Assembly: GCA_963205495.1 (NCBI GenBank)
Contig: CAUJIN010000052.1
Coordinates: 1-39,243, forward strand
Length of the DNA: 39,243 bases
Direction: 5' to 3'
Source of the DNA: Pseudomonadota bacterium
GTDB taxonomy: Bacteria > Pseudomonadota > Gammaproteobacteria > Xanthomonadales > Xanthomonadaceae
This document shows positions 1 through 8,924 of this stretch, in pieces (position 1 is the first letter of the stretch; every line of letters begins with the position of its first letter). The notes under the pieces are model-generated. The model was not told the origin of the DNA, made no database searches, and was given only the letters and a program-made list of their open reading frames with translations. The position numbers were made by a program, and so were the translations under genes.

Positions 1-3000
1 GCGCTCCAGTCGAAGCGGATCTCGTGCATACCGCCGTCCAGGTACTGCGCCGGAATGGCGAAGCTCTGCGCCTCCCAGATCGTTCCGTCACCCACGGGCG
101 ACACGGTCTGGACCACGGTGCCGTCGATGCTCAGCGTCAGCGATGCGCTGGGGTCGCCGTCGATCTGGTTGACCATCCACCAGTTCATCGTGCGCGGATG
201 GCCGGCATCGAGCGTGACCGACTGGCTCAGCGAACTGGTGTTGGCCTGATCCCAGCCGCCGAACCAGACGAACCAGTCGCCGGTGCGGGCCACGAAGGTT
301 CCGCCGGAATCGCAGGTCGCATCGCAGAACACCGTGCCCGACATCGAGTCATCGCTGGCCCAGAAGGGATTCGTGAACAGGGCCGGATCGCTGGCCTCGA
401 AGCCCGGATCCTCGAACAGTTGCAGCGGCGCGCAGACAGGCGCCGGGTCATCGCCCTCGAAGCCGTCGGAAAAGATCGCCGCAGGCAGCGCCTGGCAGGT
501 CACGTTCACGTTGGTGACGTTGGCGAAACCCATGGTGCCCGTGGCATTGGCCAGCGTGCAGGTCTGGCCGGGCGGCGGAGTCAGCACCGTCACCTCGTAG
601 GTGCTGCCGCTGGCCACGCCGGGGACGAAGGCGTACAGCCCGTTGCCGTTGATGGTCTTGGTCTGCGCGCCGTTGAGCTGCAGCACCAGGCCCGGTGCGG
701 TGAGACCGCTCACCTGTCCGCCCACGGTGAACGCCTGCGGCGGCAGATCGACGCAGTTGAGCGCTACGGTGTTCACGTTGGCACCGGAAATCGTTCCCGT
801 TCCGCCGGCGACGCTGCAGGTCTGGCCGGCCGGCTGGGCGAAGATGGTCACGGCGAAATTCGCGCCGTTGACCAGACCGTCGGGGAAGGTGAAGGCGGTG
901 GCGTTGGCGGCGATGTCGAGGTTCGCACCGCCGTTGAGGCGCAGCTTGAGGCCCGCACCGGTCAGTCCGGAAATGCTGCCGCCGACGGTGTAGGTGGGAA
1001 CCGTCACGCAGCTCACCTGCACATTGGTGACGTTGGCGCCGGAGATCGTGCCGCTGCCGTTGCTCACCGTGCAATTCTGGATCGGAGCACTCGGCTGGGT
1101 GGCCACGGTGACGCTGTAGGGCGAGCCGTCCAGCACGCCGCCGGAGAAGGTGAAGCCGCCGTCGGCCGCAACCGGCAGGTCGTTGCCGCCGTTCAGGCGC
1201 AGAATCAGTCCGCTGCCCGCAAGCCCGCTGACGTTGCCGCCCACGGTGAACACCGTGCCGCCGGGAGCGATGGTGAAATTGGCCGGAGAGACGTTGAAGA
1301 AGATGTTGTCCGAGCACATCACCCGCACGCGCGCCTGCGTGGTGCTCACCGCCGGCACCGGCACCGTGGCCGAGCCGCTGTTGGTCACGCCGGTGGCCAG
1401 CGAGGTCGTGAAACTCAGCCCGCCGTCGGTCGAGAGTCGGATGTCGACCGAGGAGCAGCTCACCGGCGCCGCGGCCGTGCCGGCCACATCCCAGGTCACC
1501 GTGCCGGTGCCGCCGCCGCTCCAGATGACGCCAGCGCCCGGCGAGTTGACCTTGAAGGGGCCGGCGGTGTTGACCACGTTGAACGACACGTCGGCGCTTT
1601 GGCTCGTGCCCCAGTCGTGCAGGTCATCGGAACGATCGCGCACCGTAAGGCGGAACTTCATCGTGCGGCTGGTCGTGGGCAGGGTTTCCCCCTTGATCGC
1701 CGGACCGCCGAGCACGGTGGACATCGCGGGGAACACGCGCTCTCCGACCGGCTTGGGCCGGAAGCTGCGGAAGATCGGGTTGGTGCCGGTATCGCCAGCG
1801 GTGAGCGGCGCCTGCGGGCCCAGGTCCCACTGTTCCCACGAGTAGCCCAGCGTGCTGCCGGCATCCGGGTCGGTCGCCGTGCCGTTGAGCACGAAGGGCG
1901 TGCGCGCCGGGATGGTCTTGCCGGAAGGCAGCAGGCTGCCGGAGTCGATCACCGGGGCATTGTTCGTGTTGGTGGTGTTGACCGAGCAGTTGCCCGAGCC
2001 GTTGGTGAAATTGGTGATTTCCTGCAGGCTGATCGCGTGGAAGTACGGATCCGAATGCGGCTGCAGGTCGTCCGCGCCGCAGATGCCGGCGTAGGCCATG
2101 ATCGAGGATCCGCTGCCCGGTTCATAGGCCGTGGGGCCGTTGCGGTTTCCGCCCGAGCAGTTGCCGATCGAGCCGTTGAACGGGTGGTTGCCGCGGAACT
2201 GGTGGCCCATCTCGTGGGCCACGAAATCGATGTAGAAGTCGTCGCCGATCGGGTTGGGCAGCCCCGTGGTGCCGCGCGCCTTGCTGCCACCGCACACCAC
2301 GCCGAGCCCGGCGACGCCGCCGCTGCCGGTGGTGAAGACGTGGCCGATGTCGTAGTTTCCCGCCCCGATCGCTGCGTTGATGACCGAAGTGGAGTTGTTG
2401 ATGACGCCGGTGTCGTTGCTCGCGAAGGGATCCGAGCCGGCGTTGGGATAGATGATCAGATTGTTGTTCGGCACCAGCACCAGACGGATCGACATCTCGT
2501 ACTCGTACACCTCGGTCACGCGGTTGACCGCCGCGGTGACGGCGGCCAGGCCGCCCGCCGCGTTGCCGCCTCCGACCGCGGCGACATACTGGTTGTTGGC
2601 TGCCACGGCGACCCGATAGACGCGCTGGTTCACGCCGGTCTGGGTCATCGGCGCATTGCCGGAATCGATGCGCTTCAGGCCGTCGATGTGGGCCGTGATC
2701 GATTCGTCGCTGTGCACCTCGCACTGGCCCATGCCGTGCGGCATGGAGGCTTCGCCGCGACGGTAGCTCAGGTAGTTGTCGGTGCCGCTGGCGATGACCT
2801 CGGGACGCACCAGCCACAGGCCCTCGTCATCGAACACCATGGCCTGAAAGCCGATGGGGGAGACATCCAGTCGCAGGCGGCGGCCCTTGTCGTCACGGCC
2901 CTTGAAACTGAGGATGTCGGGATGCTTGGCCTGCAGCTCATGCGGCAGGGTGCCCGAGTCGATCACCATGAAGTCGCTGAAGCCGCCCTCGGGCAGCGGC

Positions 3001-3236
3001 AGGGAAACCTCGGCCGCGATTCCGGCCGCCCGTGCCTGCTTGAGATAGGCGGCCATGGCCGCGGTATCCAGCGACAGCGCGCGGAAGTGGGCGGGCTGAG
3101 GCGCATTGGCAGCGGGCGTACGGCCTGCTTCCTCGACCCAGTAGCGGTCGGTGACGCCGGCAACAGCGGCCGTTGAGCCGAGCAGCGCAAGCAGCAGTGC
3201 GCTGGGCAAGCCCAGCCTGCGAATGGTTTTCTTCAC
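1..3236 (-). CDS. Secreted reprolysin-like zinc metalloprotease, 3' end outside window
   Basis: This is a secreted zinc endopeptidase of the reprolysin-like (metzincin) group. The start is GTG, with GGGGAG 7 bases upstream; the first codons give MKKTIRRLG and a hydrophobic signal peptide probably cut after AVA at residue 26. The catalytic motif HEMGHQFRGNH lies at residues 341-351 (HExxHxxGxxH), with three zinc-ligand histidines. Downstream come a region that looks Ig/fibronectin-like and three tandem modules of about 86 residues (around 1250 to 495), then FSDGFEGDD and a further beta-rich region cut by the window edge. At least 1078 residues are present. The DGFE-type motif is common in secreted proteins of Xanthomonadales. 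The substrate is unknown. Several long open frames on the plus strand here are antisense shadows. Confidence 0.9.
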   Translation of the reverse strand, partial: MKKTIRRLGLPSALLLALLGSTAAVAGVTDRYWVEEAGRTPAANAPQPAHFRALSLDTAAMAAYLKQARAAGIAAEVSLPLPEGGFSDFMVIDSGTLPHELQAKHPDILSFKGRDDKGRRLRLDVSPIGFQAMVFDDEGLWLVRPEVIASGTDNYLSYRRGEASMPHGMGQCEVHSDESITAHIDGLKRIDSGNAPMTQTGVNQRVYRVAVAANNQYVAAVGGGNAAGGLAAVTAAVNRVTEVYEYEMSIRLVLVPNNNLIIYPNAGSDPFASNDTGVINNSTSVINAAIGAGNYDIGHVFTTGSGGVAGLGVVCGGSKARGTTGLPNPIGDDFYIDFVAHEMGHQFRGNHPFNGSIGNCSGGNRNGPTAYEPGSGSSIMAYAGICGADDLQPHSDPYFHAISLQEITNFTNGSGNCSVNTTNTNNAPVIDSGSLLPSGKTIPARTPFVLNGTATDPDAGSTLGYSWEQWDLGPQAPLTAGDTGTNPIFRSFRPKPVGERVFPAMSTVLGGPAIKGETLPTTSRTMKFRLTVRDRSDDLHDWGTSQSADVSFNVVNTAGPFKVNSPGAGVIWSGGGTGTVTWDVAGTAAAPVSCSSVDIRLSTDGGLSFTTSLATGVTNSGSATVPVPAVSTTQARVRVMCSDNIFFNVSPANFTIAPGGTVFTVGGNVSGLAGSGLILRLNGGNDLPVAADGGFTFSGGVLDGSPYSVTVATQPSAPIQNCTVSNGSGTISGANVTNVQVSCVTVPTYTVGGSISGLTGAGLKLRLNGGANLDIAANATAFTFPDGLVNGANFAVTIFAQPAGQTCSVAGGTGTISGANVNTVALNCVDLPPQAFTVGGQVSGLTAPGLVLQLNGAQTKTINGNGLYAFVPGVASGSTYEVTVLTPPPGQTCTLANATGTMGFANVTNVNVTCQALPAAIFSDGFEGDDPAPVCAPLQLFEDPGFEASDPALFTNPFWASDDSMSGTVFCDATCDSGGTFVARTGDWFVWFGGWDQANTSSLSQSVTLDAGHPRTMNWWMVNQIDGDPSASLTLSIDGTVVQTVSPVGDGTIWEAQSFAIPAQYLDGGMHEIRFDWS
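495..1250 (-). repeat. Three tandem protein-coding modules of about 86 residues
   Basis: Inside the metalloprotease, the opening FTVGGxVSGL recurs at 1250, 992 (as YTVGG) and 731, a spacing of 86 and then 87 codons. Each copy continues with a GL-LRLNGG-type strand and ends SGANVTNV..C or a close variant. The two cysteines per module suggest a disulphide-stabilised Ig-like domain; that is inference from the spacing. Confidence 0.85.
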
Positions 3237-3490
3237 GGTGAATCTCCCCGATTGCACATGGACGTTTCGTTGCCGCCGGAATGGGACCCCTCCATCCCGA
3301 CCAACCCTCGAAGTCTACAGGCGCAGTTGACCCACTGCACGCAGGCGAATGGTGCAAAAAGCGTCGGTTTCATCACGGTTTCCGGATGGGACCGTCGTCG
3401 CACGAAGGGCCGCCCCGCGCGCGCGACCTGCGAGGCTCGACTACCATCTCCCGGGCACCGTTCCCGGGTATTTCCGTCCGCGCAAGCCCC

Positions 3491-4039
3491 ATGCCCAAGC
3501 GCACCGCACCGCCATCGGCCGATGACATCGCGCTCTTTCACGAGGCGATCGGGCCGGTGCGCAAGCTCCCGGAGCCTGTGGCGGAAGCGCCGCGTCCCGA
3601 GCCGCCTGCGCCGCGCCCGCGCTCGCGAGAGGCGGACGAGGATCTGGCCCTGCGCCAGTCGCGATTCGAGCCGTTCGCGGCCTCGCCGCTGGGTCCGGGC
3701 GACGTGCTGGAATACCTTCGTGAAGGCCATTCGCCGCGCCTGCTGCGCCGCCTCAAGCGAGGCCACTACGCGGTGCGCGACGAGCTCGACCTGCATCGCA
3801 TGAGTCAGGCGCAGGCCGAATCCTCGCTGCGCGCCTTTCTCGCCGAAGCCCGGCTCGAGGGGCACGGCTGCGTGCGCATCGTGCACGGCAAGGGCCTGCG
3901 TTCGGGCGATTCCGGGCCGGTGCTGAAAGCCCTGGTGGACCGGATGCTGCGGCTGCGTTCGGACGTGCTGGCCTTCGCCTCCGCACCCGCACCCGAGGGC
4001 GGCAGCGGCGCGGTGCTGGTGCTGCTGACGCGCGCCTGA
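3491..4039 (+). CDS. Smr-domain protein, SmrA (YdaL)-like putative nuclease
   Basis: This 182-residue protein ends in a Smr domain, the nuclease-type fold also found at the C-terminus of MutS2. The N-terminal stretch DDIALFHEAIGPVRKL resembles the start of E. coli YdaL (SmrA). The Smr core has the DLH motif at residues 100-102 and HGKG at 132-135, followed by a GGSGA-type turn near the C-terminus. Smr proteins cleave nucleic acid; E. coli SmrB cuts mRNA at collided ribosomes, and whether this SmrA-like protein does so is not known. The ATG is chosen because the homologous N-terminus starts here; the frame is open further upstream to 3281. No clear Shine-Dalgarno sequence is visible. The gene is divergent from the protease and convergent with the next gene. 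Confidence 0.85.
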   Translation: MPKRTAPPSADDIALFHEAIGPVRKLPEPVAEAPRPEPPAPRPRSREADEDLALRQSRFEPFAASPLGPGDVLEYLREGHSPRLLRRLKRGHYAVRDELDLHRMSQAQAESSLRAFLAEARLEGHGCVRIVHGKGLRSGDSGPVLKALVDRMLRLRSDVLAFASAPAPEGGSGAVLVLLTRA

Positions 4040-4075
4040 TCCGGGCCGCGCCGAGGGAGCGGCATTGTTCGGCAG

Positions 4076-5587
4076 TCAGCGCTTGAAGATGCCCCCCAGC
4101 ACCCCGCGCAGAATCTGGTTGCCGAGCTTGGTGCCGATGGTGCGGGCGGTCTGCTTGGCCATGGTGTCTACCACGCCCTGGCGGCGCTTGGTGCCGAACA
4201 GCCAGTCGTTCACCTTTTGGCCCAGGCCGCCTTCTTCCTTCGCGGGTGTCTTTCCGGTGCGGGTGCCGGAGTCGTCCTGTCCGGCGGAGGCTGCGGCTTC
4301 CGCGGCGCGCCTGGCGAGGATTTCCTGGGCCGATTCGCGGTTCACGGCGGTGTCGTAGCGCGGGCCGATCGGGCTGCGAGCGCGAACCTGGGCGCGTTCC
4401 TCCGGCGTGATCGCGCCCATGCGGCAGCGCGGCGGGCAGATCAGGGTTTTTTCCACCGGCGAGGGAATGCCCTTGTCCATCAGCACCGAAGTCAGCGCCT
4501 CGCCCGTGCCGAGCTGGGAGATCGCCTGCGCCACGTCCAGCGCCGCGTTGGCCACGAAGGTTTCCGCGGCGGTTTTCACCGCCTTCTGGTCGCGCGGGGT
4601 GAAGGCGCGCAGCGCGTGCTGCACCCGGTTTCCGAGCTGGCCGAGGATTTCCCCGGGCACGTCATCGGGAAACTGCGAGCAGAAATACACGCCCACGCCC
4701 TTGGAACGGATCAGGCGCACCACCTGCTCGATGCGCTGGCGCAGCGCCGCGGGCGCATCGTCGAACAGCAGGTGCGCTTCGTCGAAGAAGAACACCAGGC
4801 GGGGTTTTTCCAGATCGCCCACTTCCGGCAGGTTCTCGAACAGCTCCGAGAGCAGCCACAGCAGGAAGGTGGAATACAGCCGCGGCTTCAGGAACAGGCG
4901 GTCGGCGGCGAGGATGTTGATGAGGCCGCGACCGGAAAGGTCGGTGCGCATCAGGTCGGAAAGATCCAGCGCCGGCTCGCCGAAGAACAGGTTTCCGCCT
5001 TCCTGTTCCAGCCGCAGCAGGGCGCGCTGGATGGCTCCGATCGAGGCCGTGCTGATCAGGCCGTGGCTGGCCGAGATCTCCTTGCGCTCCTCGCTGGCGA
5101 AGGCGAGCAGGGCGCGCAGGTCGTCCATATCCAGCAGCAGCCAGCCGTTGTCGTCGGCCAGCTTGAACACGATGTCGAGCACGCCCGACTGGGTGTCGTT
5201 GAGTTCCAGCATGCGTGCCAGCAGGGTGGGGCCGACCTCGGAGATCGTGGTGCGTACCGGATGGCCGTCCTTGCCGTAGAGATCCCAGAAAACCGTGGGG
5301 TTGCCCTCGTTCGCGTAGCCCTCGATGCCGATCTGGGCCGCGCGCGCGGCGATCTTTTCATTGGCGCTGCCCGGCACCGCCAGCCCGGCGATGTCGCCCT
5401 TCACGTCGGCCATGAATACCGGCACGCCCAGCCGCGAGAACCCTTCGGCCAGCACCATCAGGCTCACCGATTTGCCCGTGCCCGTCGCGCCGGCGACCAG
5501 CCCGTGGCGGTTGCCGTAGCGGGCCAGCAGGTGGACCTGCCCGGAGTCGGGCGTGGTGATGGATTTGCCGAGGAGGATCTGGTTCAC
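4076..5587 (-). CDS. HerA-like ATPase, DUF853 (YjgR) family
   Basis: This cytoplasmic P-loop ATPase of the FtsK/HerA superfamily has 503 residues, close to E. coli YjgR (about 500). Walker A is GATGTGKS at residues 33-40 and Walker B is the run VFFFDEAH with D269-E270. The N-terminus opens ILLGKSITT, the C-terminus is lysine-rich and ends GGIFKR, and a segment before it carries a low-complexity linker. The start GTG at 5587 is chosen by family length and by the N-terminal alignment; the open frame continues upstream to 7150 only because of antisense coding bias over the SPFH gene. The cellular role of this family is not established. It is transcribed away from the SPFH gene across a 159-base gap. 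Confidence 0.88.
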   Translation of the reverse strand: MNQILLGKSITTPDSGQVHLLARYGNRHGLVAGATGTGKSVSLMVLAEGFSRLGVPVFMADVKGDIAGLAVPGSANEKIAARAAQIGIEGYANEGNPTVFWDLYGKDGHPVRTTISEVGPTLLARMLELNDTQSGVLDIVFKLADDNGWLLLDMDDLRALLAFASEERKEISASHGLISTASIGAIQRALLRLEQEGGNLFFGEPALDLSDLMRTDLSGRGLINILAADRLFLKPRLYSTFLLWLLSELFENLPEVGDLEKPRLVFFFDEAHLLFDDAPAALRQRIEQVVRLIRSKGVGVYFCSQFPDDVPGEILGQLGNRVQHALRAFTPRDQKAVKTAAETFVANAALDVAQAISQLGTGEALTSVLMDKGIPSPVEKTLICPPRCRMGAITPEERAQVRARSPIGPRYDTAVNRESAQEILARRAAEAAASAGQDDSGTRTGKTPAKEEGGLGQKVNDWLFGTKRRQGVVDTMAKQTARTIGTKLGNQILRGVLGGIFKR

Positions 5588-5746
5588 GTGGCGACATCCG
5601 TGCAGGAAAGGGCGGCCAGGGATTCTATCGTGGCGCGCCTTGCGCGTGTGCCGACATCGCGTGACCGCTTCCGCTGCGGATTCCCGTATAGTTTTCCGAC
5701 AAGGGGAGGGCACGGTGTCCGCCCGGCAATCGCGAGAGGAAAGGAT

Positions 5747-6898
5747 ATGGGCCTCATTCAAGCAGCAGTGGGTGCGATCGGCGGCACGCTGGCCGACCAG
5801 TGGAAGGATTTCCACACCGTGCCTGACCACCTTCCGCCCACCGCGGCGCTGTTTTCGGCGGTGCCGCGCGGCAGCAACGCCGGACGCGGATCGAACGTGC
5901 GCGGTTCGGAAAACATCATCACCAACGGCTCGAAGATCATCGTGCCGGAAGGCTACGGCCTGCTGCTGTTCCAGGACGGCAAGATCACCGGCTTCGCTTC
6001 CGAGGCGGGCGCCTACGAGTGGCGCTCGGACGATCTCAACTCGCAATCGATCTTCGCCGGCGGCGGGGTGATGGAGGCGCTGGTCAGGCAGAGCTGGGAG
6101 CGATTCAAGTTCGGCGGGCAGCCGGGTTCCCAGCAGATCGCGATCTTCGTTTCGCTCAAGGAGCTTCCCGACAACCGCTTCGGCACCCAGTCGGAAATCT
6201 ACTGGGACGACCGCTACCTCAACGCCCAGGTGGGCGCGGTGACGCGCGGTTCCTACACGATCAAGATCGTCGACCCGATCCGCTTCGTGAAGAACTTCGT
6301 CCCGGCCACCTACCTGCAACCGGGCCAGGTGTTCGACTTCACCGACATGGACAACGCCGCTGCCAGCCAGCTCTTCAACGAGGTGGTTGGTTCCTTGGCC
6401 CCGGCTTTCAGCCGCTACACCAACGATCCGGAAAAAGGCAACCGCATCACCCGCATCCAGCAGGATTCGGTGGGCTTTGCGCGCAGCCTGTCGGAGGCGG
6501 TGGAAGAGGCCTACCAGTGGCAGAGCGATCGCGGCCTGGTGATCGCCAAGAGCACCATCGTCTCGATCGAATACGACGAGAACACGCGCGAGCTGCTCAA
6601 GACCGTGCAGCGCGCCGACGCGCTCATGGGCGCGCGCGGCAACTCCAACCTGCAGGCCAGCGTGGCGCAGGGCATGCAGTCGGCCGGTGAAACCGGCGGC
6701 GCGGCGGGCATGATGGGCATCGGAATGGCCTCGGGGATGATGGGCGGCATCGGCGGATTGCAGCAGCCGGTCGCACCGGCGGCCCCGGCCGCGGAGGATC
6801 CGATCGCCAAGCTCAAGAAGGCCAAGGAAATGCTGGACCTCGGCCTGATCACCCAGGGCGACTACGACGCGCTCAAGGCCAAGGCACTGGGTCTTTGA
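5747..6898 (+). CDS. SPFH-domain protein with C-terminal SHOCT motif (YdjI-like)
   Basis: This 383-residue protein has an SPFH (stomatin/prohibitin/flotillin) core over roughly residues 60-290, of the subgroup often annotated 'virion core protein'. A flexible Met/Gly-rich linker (about 315-345) follows, and then a SHOCT-like helical end with the pattern DPIAKLKKAKEMLDLGLIT. There is no signal peptide or obvious membrane span, so it is probably a cytoplasmic scaffold that sits on the membrane through partners. GAGAGGAAAGGAT precedes the ATG, giving a strong ribosome binding site. It opens a compact plus-strand cassette with the zinc-ribbon gene 10 bases downstream. In Bacillus subtilis the related YdjI works with YdjG and YdjH to recruit PspA; that parallel is inference here. 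Confidence 0.88.
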   Translation: MGLIQAAVGAIGGTLADQWKDFHTVPDHLPPTAALFSAVPRGSNAGRGSNVRGSENIITNGSKIIVPEGYGLLLFQDGKITGFASEAGAYEWRSDDLNSQSIFAGGGVMEALVRQSWERFKFGGQPGSQQIAIFVSLKELPDNRFGTQSEIYWDDRYLNAQVGAVTRGSYTIKIVDPIRFVKNFVPATYLQPGQVFDFTDMDNAAASQLFNEVVGSLAPAFSRYTNDPEKGNRITRIQQDSVGFARSLSEAVEEAYQWQSDRGLVIAKSTIVSIEYDENTRELLKTVQRADALMGARGNSNLQASVAQGMQSAGETGGAAGMMGIGMASGMMGGIGGLQQPVAPAAPAAEDPIAKLKKAKEMLDLGLITQGDYDALKAKALGL

Positions 6899-6908
6899 GA
6901 TAACCCCC

Positions 6909-8204
6909 ATGTCCAATACCGCACCGCCTGGCGCACGGCCGCCCCTGGGGCCGGGATCCGCGCGCGACGTGCCTCCCTCGCCGGGCAGTTTTCCGATCGA
7001 TCCGGAAACGCTGCCCGAGCCGCTGCGCGACGAGATCGCCAAACCCGATCCGGTCGCCATCGACACCGCCTCCGAGGAGCTGCGCGACGGCGTCAACCGC
7101 TGCCCGAGCTGCGGCTCCACCGAGGTCCGCCAGCGTGCCGGCAACGACAATCTCGTGTGCCTTTACTGCCGCACCGAGTGGAGCACCAGGCGCGTCGAGG
7201 AGGAGTTCGGGCTGGGCGAGGGAATCGAGGATCTGGAAGGCACCGTCGTCGCCTCCGGCGCCAGGGACATCGAAGCCGATGCCGCCAGCCTCATGAGCTT
7301 CAAGTGCAAGGGCTGCGGCGCCGAGGTCACGGTCAACACCGCCAACGCCATGACCGCGCGCTGCCACTGGTGCCGCCACGTGCTGGGCGTGAACGAGCAG
7401 ATTCCCAACGGCGCCGTGCCCGACGCCGTGCTGCCCTTCCACATCCGGAAGGAGGACGCCATCGCGCGCATCCGCCAGTTCGTGGACAAGCGCCGCTTCC
7501 TCGCGCTCAAGGAGTTCAAGGAAGAGTTCACGCCGGAAAACGTGATCGGCGTGTACCTGCCCTACATGGTGGTGGATGCCAACGCCCGCGGTGCGGTGGC
7601 AGGTAGTGGCGAGGTGGAAACCCGACGCTACACCGTGCGCGAGAACGACAAGGAAAAAACCTACTACGACGCGGACGTGTACGCCGTCGAGCGTCACGCC
7701 CGCTTCACCGTGGACGACCTTCCGATCGAGGCTTCGGCCGAGCGCGGCAATCTGGATGCGCGCACCAACACCAACAACATCATCAACACCATCCTGCCGT
7801 TCGACACCAAGAACGCGGTGAAGTGGAACGCCTCGTATCTGGTCGGCCATTCCTCGGAAAAGCGCGACGTCAACGTGGAGCAGCTCAGGCCGGTGCTGGA
7901 GGACCAGCTGCTGTCGATCCTGCGCGCCAAGGTCGAGCCTTCCGTCAAGCGCTTCGACCGCGGCGTGCGCTGGGAGCAGGAAGGCATCGACGTGAAGGGC
8001 TCTCGCTGGGTGTCGATGTACCTGCCGGTATGGCTGTACTCCTGGCACCAGCCCGGCCCGAATGGCGGCCTGGTGCACTACGTCGCGGTCAACGGCCGCA
8101 CCGGCGAAACCATGGGCAGCGTGCCGGTGCAGCAATGGAAACTGCTGCTGGTGGCACTTACCGCAGGCACTTTCCTCGAGGGCATCGCCCTGTGGCTGAT
8201 GTGA
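6909..8204 (+). CDS. Double zinc-ribbon (TFIIB-type) membrane-anchored protein (YdjG-like)
   Basis: This 431-residue protein has two zinc ribbons near its N-terminus: C65-x2-C68 with C84-x2-C87, and C133-x2-C136 with C152-x2-C155. The first 60 residues are proline-rich and probably disordered. The middle and C-terminal part (about 165-405) is a mixed alpha/beta domain of unknown function that includes LPYMVVDA and LPVWLYSW, a layout shared with proteins labelled 'TFIIB-type zinc ribbon-containing'. Residues 409-430 form one hydrophobic membrane segment at the extreme C-terminus, so it looks tail-anchored. It lies 10 bases after the SPFH gene and 7 bases before the next, consistent with one transcript. 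The family association with SPFH proteins is known; the exact function is not. Confidence 0.82.
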   Translation: MSNTAPPGARPPLGPGSARDVPPSPGSFPIDPETLPEPLRDEIAKPDPVAIDTASEELRDGVNRCPSCGSTEVRQRAGNDNLVCLYCRTEWSTRRVEEEFGLGEGIEDLEGTVVASGARDIEADAASLMSFKCKGCGAEVTVNTANAMTARCHWCRHVLGVNEQIPNGAVPDAVLPFHIRKEDAIARIRQFVDKRRFLALKEFKEEFTPENVIGVYLPYMVVDANARGAVAGSGEVETRRYTVRENDKEKTYYDADVYAVERHARFTVDDLPIEASAERGNLDARTNTNNIINTILPFDTKNAVKWNASYLVGHSSEKRDVNVEQLRPVLEDQLLSILRAKVEPSVKRFDRGVRWEQEGIDVKGSRWVSMYLPVWLYSWHQPGPNGGLVHYVAVNGRTGETMGSVPVQQWKLLLVALTAGTFLEGIALWLM

Positions 8205-8211
8205 GACCGAA

Positions 8212-8493
8212 ATGAGCGACGACAGCAACCTTTTCCTGCTTCTGCTCGGCCCCGCCGGCGGCGCGGCGCTTTATTGGGCGCTGTACCGCTACTACCGCAA
8301 CACCGACAAGTCCCACGCCTTCGAGCGCGAAACCGCCGTGGAGGTCAAGGAAATCCACGGCGAGGAAAGCGACCGCAAGATCGACGAGATCCGCCGCACC
8401 CAGGAACGCCGCATCCGGGGCGACAACCTGAGCGCCTACCGGCGTCGCGTGGACCGGGTGCGGCTTGACCCGGGAGATCGCGGCAGCGGATGA
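8212..8493 (+). CDS. Small membrane protein of the SPFH/zinc-ribbon cassette
   Basis: This 93-residue protein has one N-terminal hydrophobic segment (about residues 7-27: LFLLLLGPAGGAALYWAL) followed by a highly charged, probably helical cytoplasmic tail rich in Glu, Lys and Arg (VEVKEIHGEESDRKIDEI). I do not recognise a named family. Its start lies 7 bases after the stop of the zinc-ribbon gene, so it is very likely co-translated and part of the same complex. The next open frame overlaps its end, but the credible downstream start is at 8601. Confidence 0.7.
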   Translation: MSDDSNLFLLLLGPAGGAALYWALYRYYRNTDKSHAFERETAVEVKEIHGEESDRKIDEIRRTQERRIRGDNLSAYRRRVDRVRLDPGDRGSG

Positions 8494-8600
8494 CGCTCGC
8501 GCCGCGGGTGCGATTCTTCTCCTCCGGCATCCGGCCGGCGGTTGCCAAGACGATTCCGCGGCGCGAGGATGAGTTCTCGCCCACATCCAAGGAGTTCACC

Positions 8601-8831
8601 ATGGCCGATGCCTGGCTCAGCAGCCTCATCACCGACACCCCGCAGGCCGGATTCGAGCTGGCGATCAAGCTGTCGCGCATGGGCGTGAAATACACCCAGC
8701 CTTCGGCCGAAGCGCGCGACAAGCTGCGTCCGGTCTATGCGGAGGACGCAAACGCGCTGATCGCTTCCTCGCAGGTGGTGGCGATCAATTTCCAGACCAT
8801 TGCGGCCGCCAACGGCTACTGGCGCGGCTGA
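8601..8831 (+). CDS. Orphan 76-residue protein
   Basis: I do not recognise this protein. It begins MADAWLSSLITDTPQAG and ends NGYWRG, with no signal peptide, membrane segment or cysteine. It is predicted soluble and mostly helical. The start is supported by AAGGAG seven bases before the ATG; the frame is open upstream to 8490, overlapping the previous gene, but that extension is arginine-rich and looks non-coding. It could be a fourth member of the SPFH cassette (107-base gap) or an independent gene. Confidence 0.65.
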   Translation: MADAWLSSLITDTPQAGFELAIKLSRMGVKYTQPSAEARDKLRPVYAEDANALIASSQVVAINFQTIAAANGYWRG

Positions 8832-8924
8832 TTTACCCCACGGCGCCCGCCTTGATCCAGGTCAGGGCGGGAGGCGGACATCGGCGTAGCATGGCGATTC
8901 TTGTTGCAAACAGGAGTCATTCCC

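Noticed and set aside
24..3176. 1050-codon open frame on the plus strand
   Set aside because: It is the antisense shadow of the metalloprotease: rich in Arg, His, Gly and Ala with no domain. The minus strand has a signal peptide, the zinc motif and a ribosome binding site.
4217..5746. Plus-strand extension of the SPFH frame upstream of 5747
   Set aside because: It runs antisense to the HerA-like ATPase and has no domain; the start at 5747 has a strong ribosome binding site and the family N-terminus.
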